The position numbers and the translations under genes were made by a program. From positions 202,809,741 to 202,873,740 of the forward strand of contig CM041465.1 of the NCBI GenBank assembly GCA_023213395.1: DNA of 64,000 nt, in the 5' to 3' direction. Below the pieces are notes generated by a model, which worked only from the letters and a program-made list of their open reading frames with translations, was not told where the DNA came from and made no database searches. The stretch is from Cycas panzhihuaensis (taxonomy: Eukaryota > Cycadophyta). Shown here piece after piece: positions 61,561 through 64,000 of this stretch (positions are counted from its first letter, which is position 1; every line of letters starts with the position of its first letter).

Positions 61561-63010
61561 TCTTCTAAGAGTCATAATAGGATCACATTAACAGAAGATC
61601 CTTTATCAACTACACACCTTTTCATCTTAATGTCATCTTTTATTATCTCAATATAAAAAGGGGTGGTTTCATTTTTCTTCATCTTGCAAAAGGTTAGAAT
61701 TAAAGACAACAATAGGGTTATTAGGAGAAGTAGGTCTAGGAACCCCTAAATTATCTATAAGAGAAGTTGTCTTTAGTCAAGGCAGCTTTTTAGAAGACAC
61801 ATAATAGAGATTCCAAAAGGGATAGTCTTTAGTTCTTTTATGAGTGATAAAGATCCCTCTTTGGTTAATTGTTAAATAGATCTAAAATATATAGGTCTAA
61901 TAGGTAATTGAGGGGGAGTGTCTAAAGGCTTATCCTTAGATAAAGTGTTTAAGTCATGAGATTTAGTGGAAATAGAGGCTTTATAATCTTTCACTATATT
62001 AATAGTCTTCCTCGGTCCTTCTCCTTTTATATGTGGTTTATTTTCAGAGTTATATTTTTTTTAACTTCTTTTATTGGGGGGAAAACCTTTATTTCATGGC
62101 TCAAATTTTGAATCTAAGAAATCATGATTATCTTTAATTTTGGTTTTACCCTTATCATGAGGTCCTTTCTTAGTGTGGTCAGGTAATTAGTCCTTATGAA
62201 TTAATTAATCTTGATTAGGCTTAGAAGTGGGTTTATCATTAGGTTGGCCACGCCTAAGAATTTCTTTAAGTTTATTACATTGTTCATGATCATGAGTATC
62301 TATTTGATGATAAGTACACCAACATTAGGTGATTGAGCTTTCTTTTGCTCAACAAATTGTATGACCTTAACTTCCTTTTTAATTTATAGATTAGAATTTG
62401 GGTCTATCTGAAGCTTTTTATTAATCAATCTTTCTAGTGCTTGAATAATAGAAGTAAAATGATCAGATGTATAATCTCCTTAAGGAATTTTAACTTCTAA
62501 TGATGGGGCAAGCTTATCTTTGGGAGTGGATGGTTAAGAAAGTTTCTTAATTGTTGCCTAGATTTTGAAAGTTTTAAAATCAAGACATTTTTCAATCATA
62601 TCTTTGTAAGATGTTGGCATTAATTTTAAGACCTGAAGGTGGATTTGGGGTCTTAAGGCATTGGTAAATAGGTTACACATCAAGTTATCATCTAGAGGGG
62701 CTTATGAAACATGGACTAAGTCTTGAAAATGATGGATGAAATCTCATGAAGATTCTTCAATCCCTTGTTTAATAGATAATAGAGATTTAATTCCTATATT
62801 AAAGGGACAAGCAACATCAAAGTAACCAATGAAGGTATCTACTAATTATTGGAAAGAATAAATGGACACAGGCTTAGGTTGATAAAACCACTTTAGGGTA
62901 TTGCCTTGAAGGGTTTTAGGAAAGAGTTGTATCATGATGTAGAAATAAAGTATTGCAAAGCAAAAGCAACTATCATTTTTATCTTGTAACCTTAAAGACT
63001 TAAAAGAAAT
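61561..63010 (-). pseudogene. Element M: gag
   Basis: The capsid part near 62950-62680 reads TLQGNTLKWFYQPKPVSIYS, FDVACPFNIGIKSLLSIKQG, DFIHHFQDLVHVS and LFTNALRP, the retrotransposon gag domain. A zinc-like C-H-H-C segment CTYHQIDTHDHEQCNKLKEI near 62330-62250 is typical of Tat/Ogre-type gag. Lys-rich sequence follows towards the protease. Frames are broken by TAG and TAA stops. Confidence 0.75.
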
Positions 63011-64000
63011 AATCGATCATAAAGGTAGAAATGTACCTAGATCAGAATTAGCTCCTTCTTCCTCTCCATATGCAATCAGAAAGAAACCTATAATCAAGTG
63101 ATGTATAATATATGGAGTAATATGATGCAACTTTGCCTTAACTAAAAGAAATATTTTCCACATAAGATCACTCTTAGTTCCTTTTTATGCCACATGCAAG
63201 CAATGTAAAAAAAGGGGGCTAAGAGGAGAAAGAGGATGGTTAGCCTTGGAATGGCTAACCCTCCGGATCTACCATAATCCACACTATCCAAGTACCAAGG
63301 TGATGTAAGAAAAGACCTTGGGAATCAAGCAACAGGTTATGGGTGAAGTTGGATTATTGTCAATGTTGCAAAAGTCGCAAAGAGCAACTTTTGCAACCTC
63401 AACTAAGTCTAACACCAAGAAATGAGTGTGGTACAATATGGGGCTAGAATCCTACTTGTGTAGGGTCTACAAAGCTAAGAGCAATCATAGCAATGGGTTG
63501 CATATGCTACTGCTAGCGATGACTTCCTTTCCAACAGCTCTTTCGAAACTTAAGGGAAGTAGGGAGAAGGAAGAGGTATAGAGAGAAGGGGGCTATCCTT
63601 GAGGAGAAGGCTTATTAGGTATGGAACCCTGTCATTGCTCCTTTCACTCTTTGTAAAAGCCTCTTCCTTGCTACCTCCTTAGAGAAACCAGGGAAGAGCT
63701 AGAAGGAAATAAGAAGCAAGCGAGAAAGGGAGGGTTTGCCTCTAGTTACAATAGGAAAATCAGAGAGAAAAGTGTTAAAAAGGAATGACAAATAACATTT
63801 GTAATATTTTAAAGGAAAGAGAAGTAAAATAAAGCTTAGAAGTACCTGTTAGGGGTAGATCAGGGGTGGATCTACCTAAAGAATAAGAGAAAGAGGCCAC
63901 CCTAATGGGGTTTACAGGTGAAATCCCAAAGGAGCAATAAACTAGTAGAACTTTGGAGTGAGGTGAGAGATCTGAACTTGATGAAGTACTTGGGGAATGT
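63011..64000. other. Purine-rich leader or flank of element M, no gene seen
   Basis: GA-rich DNA (especially 63540-63900) with no reading frame that I can support. It lies where the leader and 5' LTR of M should be, but no PBS or LTR edge was found before the window ends. Confidence 0.4.

Overview
The window is AT-rich plant nuclear DNA with no intact host gene that I can support. It suggests a seed plant with a large, repeat-rich genome, perhaps a gymnosperm or a large-genome angiosperm. The reasons are nested Ty1/copia and Ty3/gypsy LTR retrotransposons, including chromoviruses and Tat/Ogre-like elements, PBS sites complementary to initiator Met tRNA, and a P-class pentatricopeptide-repeat relic. 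Almost every reading frame is broken. TAG often stands where Gln or Trp is expected and Tyr where zinc-binding Cys is expected, which is the footprint of long C-to-T decay of methylated, silenced copies.

Layout. 1-5460: partial copia LTR on the minus strand, then minisatellites and old non-coding repeat DNA. 5464-17655: a minus-strand gypsy chromovirus-like element (T), split by an inserted copia-type LTR element (X, 6080-14240, target duplication TATTG). X contains a second, truncated copia (Y), and its 5' LTR carries a dinucleotide microsatellite of about 1.46 kb. 17656-22430: mostly featureless, with an unrecognised coding relic and a PPR pseudogene. 22669-27118: a minus-strand chromovirus (K) with both LTRs, PPT, PBS, zinc knuckle, protease and chromodomain, but no RT palm and no integrase core.

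27709-52166 is best read as one very old Tat/Ogre-like gypsy element (G) on the plus strand: an LTR of about 3.9 kb, leader, gag start, an inserted copia (C2, about 34.5-38.93 kb), gag-protease remains, an inserted non-autonomous element with a gag gene (41009-46594, target duplication ATCAT), an RNase H relic, and a 3' LTR cut at 52166. 52167-53400: a 208-bp copia LTR with PBS and decayed leader. 53385-53775: inverted LTR fragment of the ATCAT element family. 53785-57740: copia element E (protease tail to RNase H, PPT, 3' LTR). 57745-63010: minus-strand Tat-type gypsy (M), gag to integrase; 63011-64000 is purine-rich flanking or leader DNA.

Most noteworthy is the 41-46.6 kb element. It has near-equal LTRs (387 and 386 bp), PBS, PPT and target duplication, but codes only for a gag fragment, and it carries in antisense a fragment of what looks like a host PHD-finger gene. 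Nothing here works as an operon or pathway; the relationships are those of nested insertion. All calls were made by eye from motifs, and domain edges are approximate.
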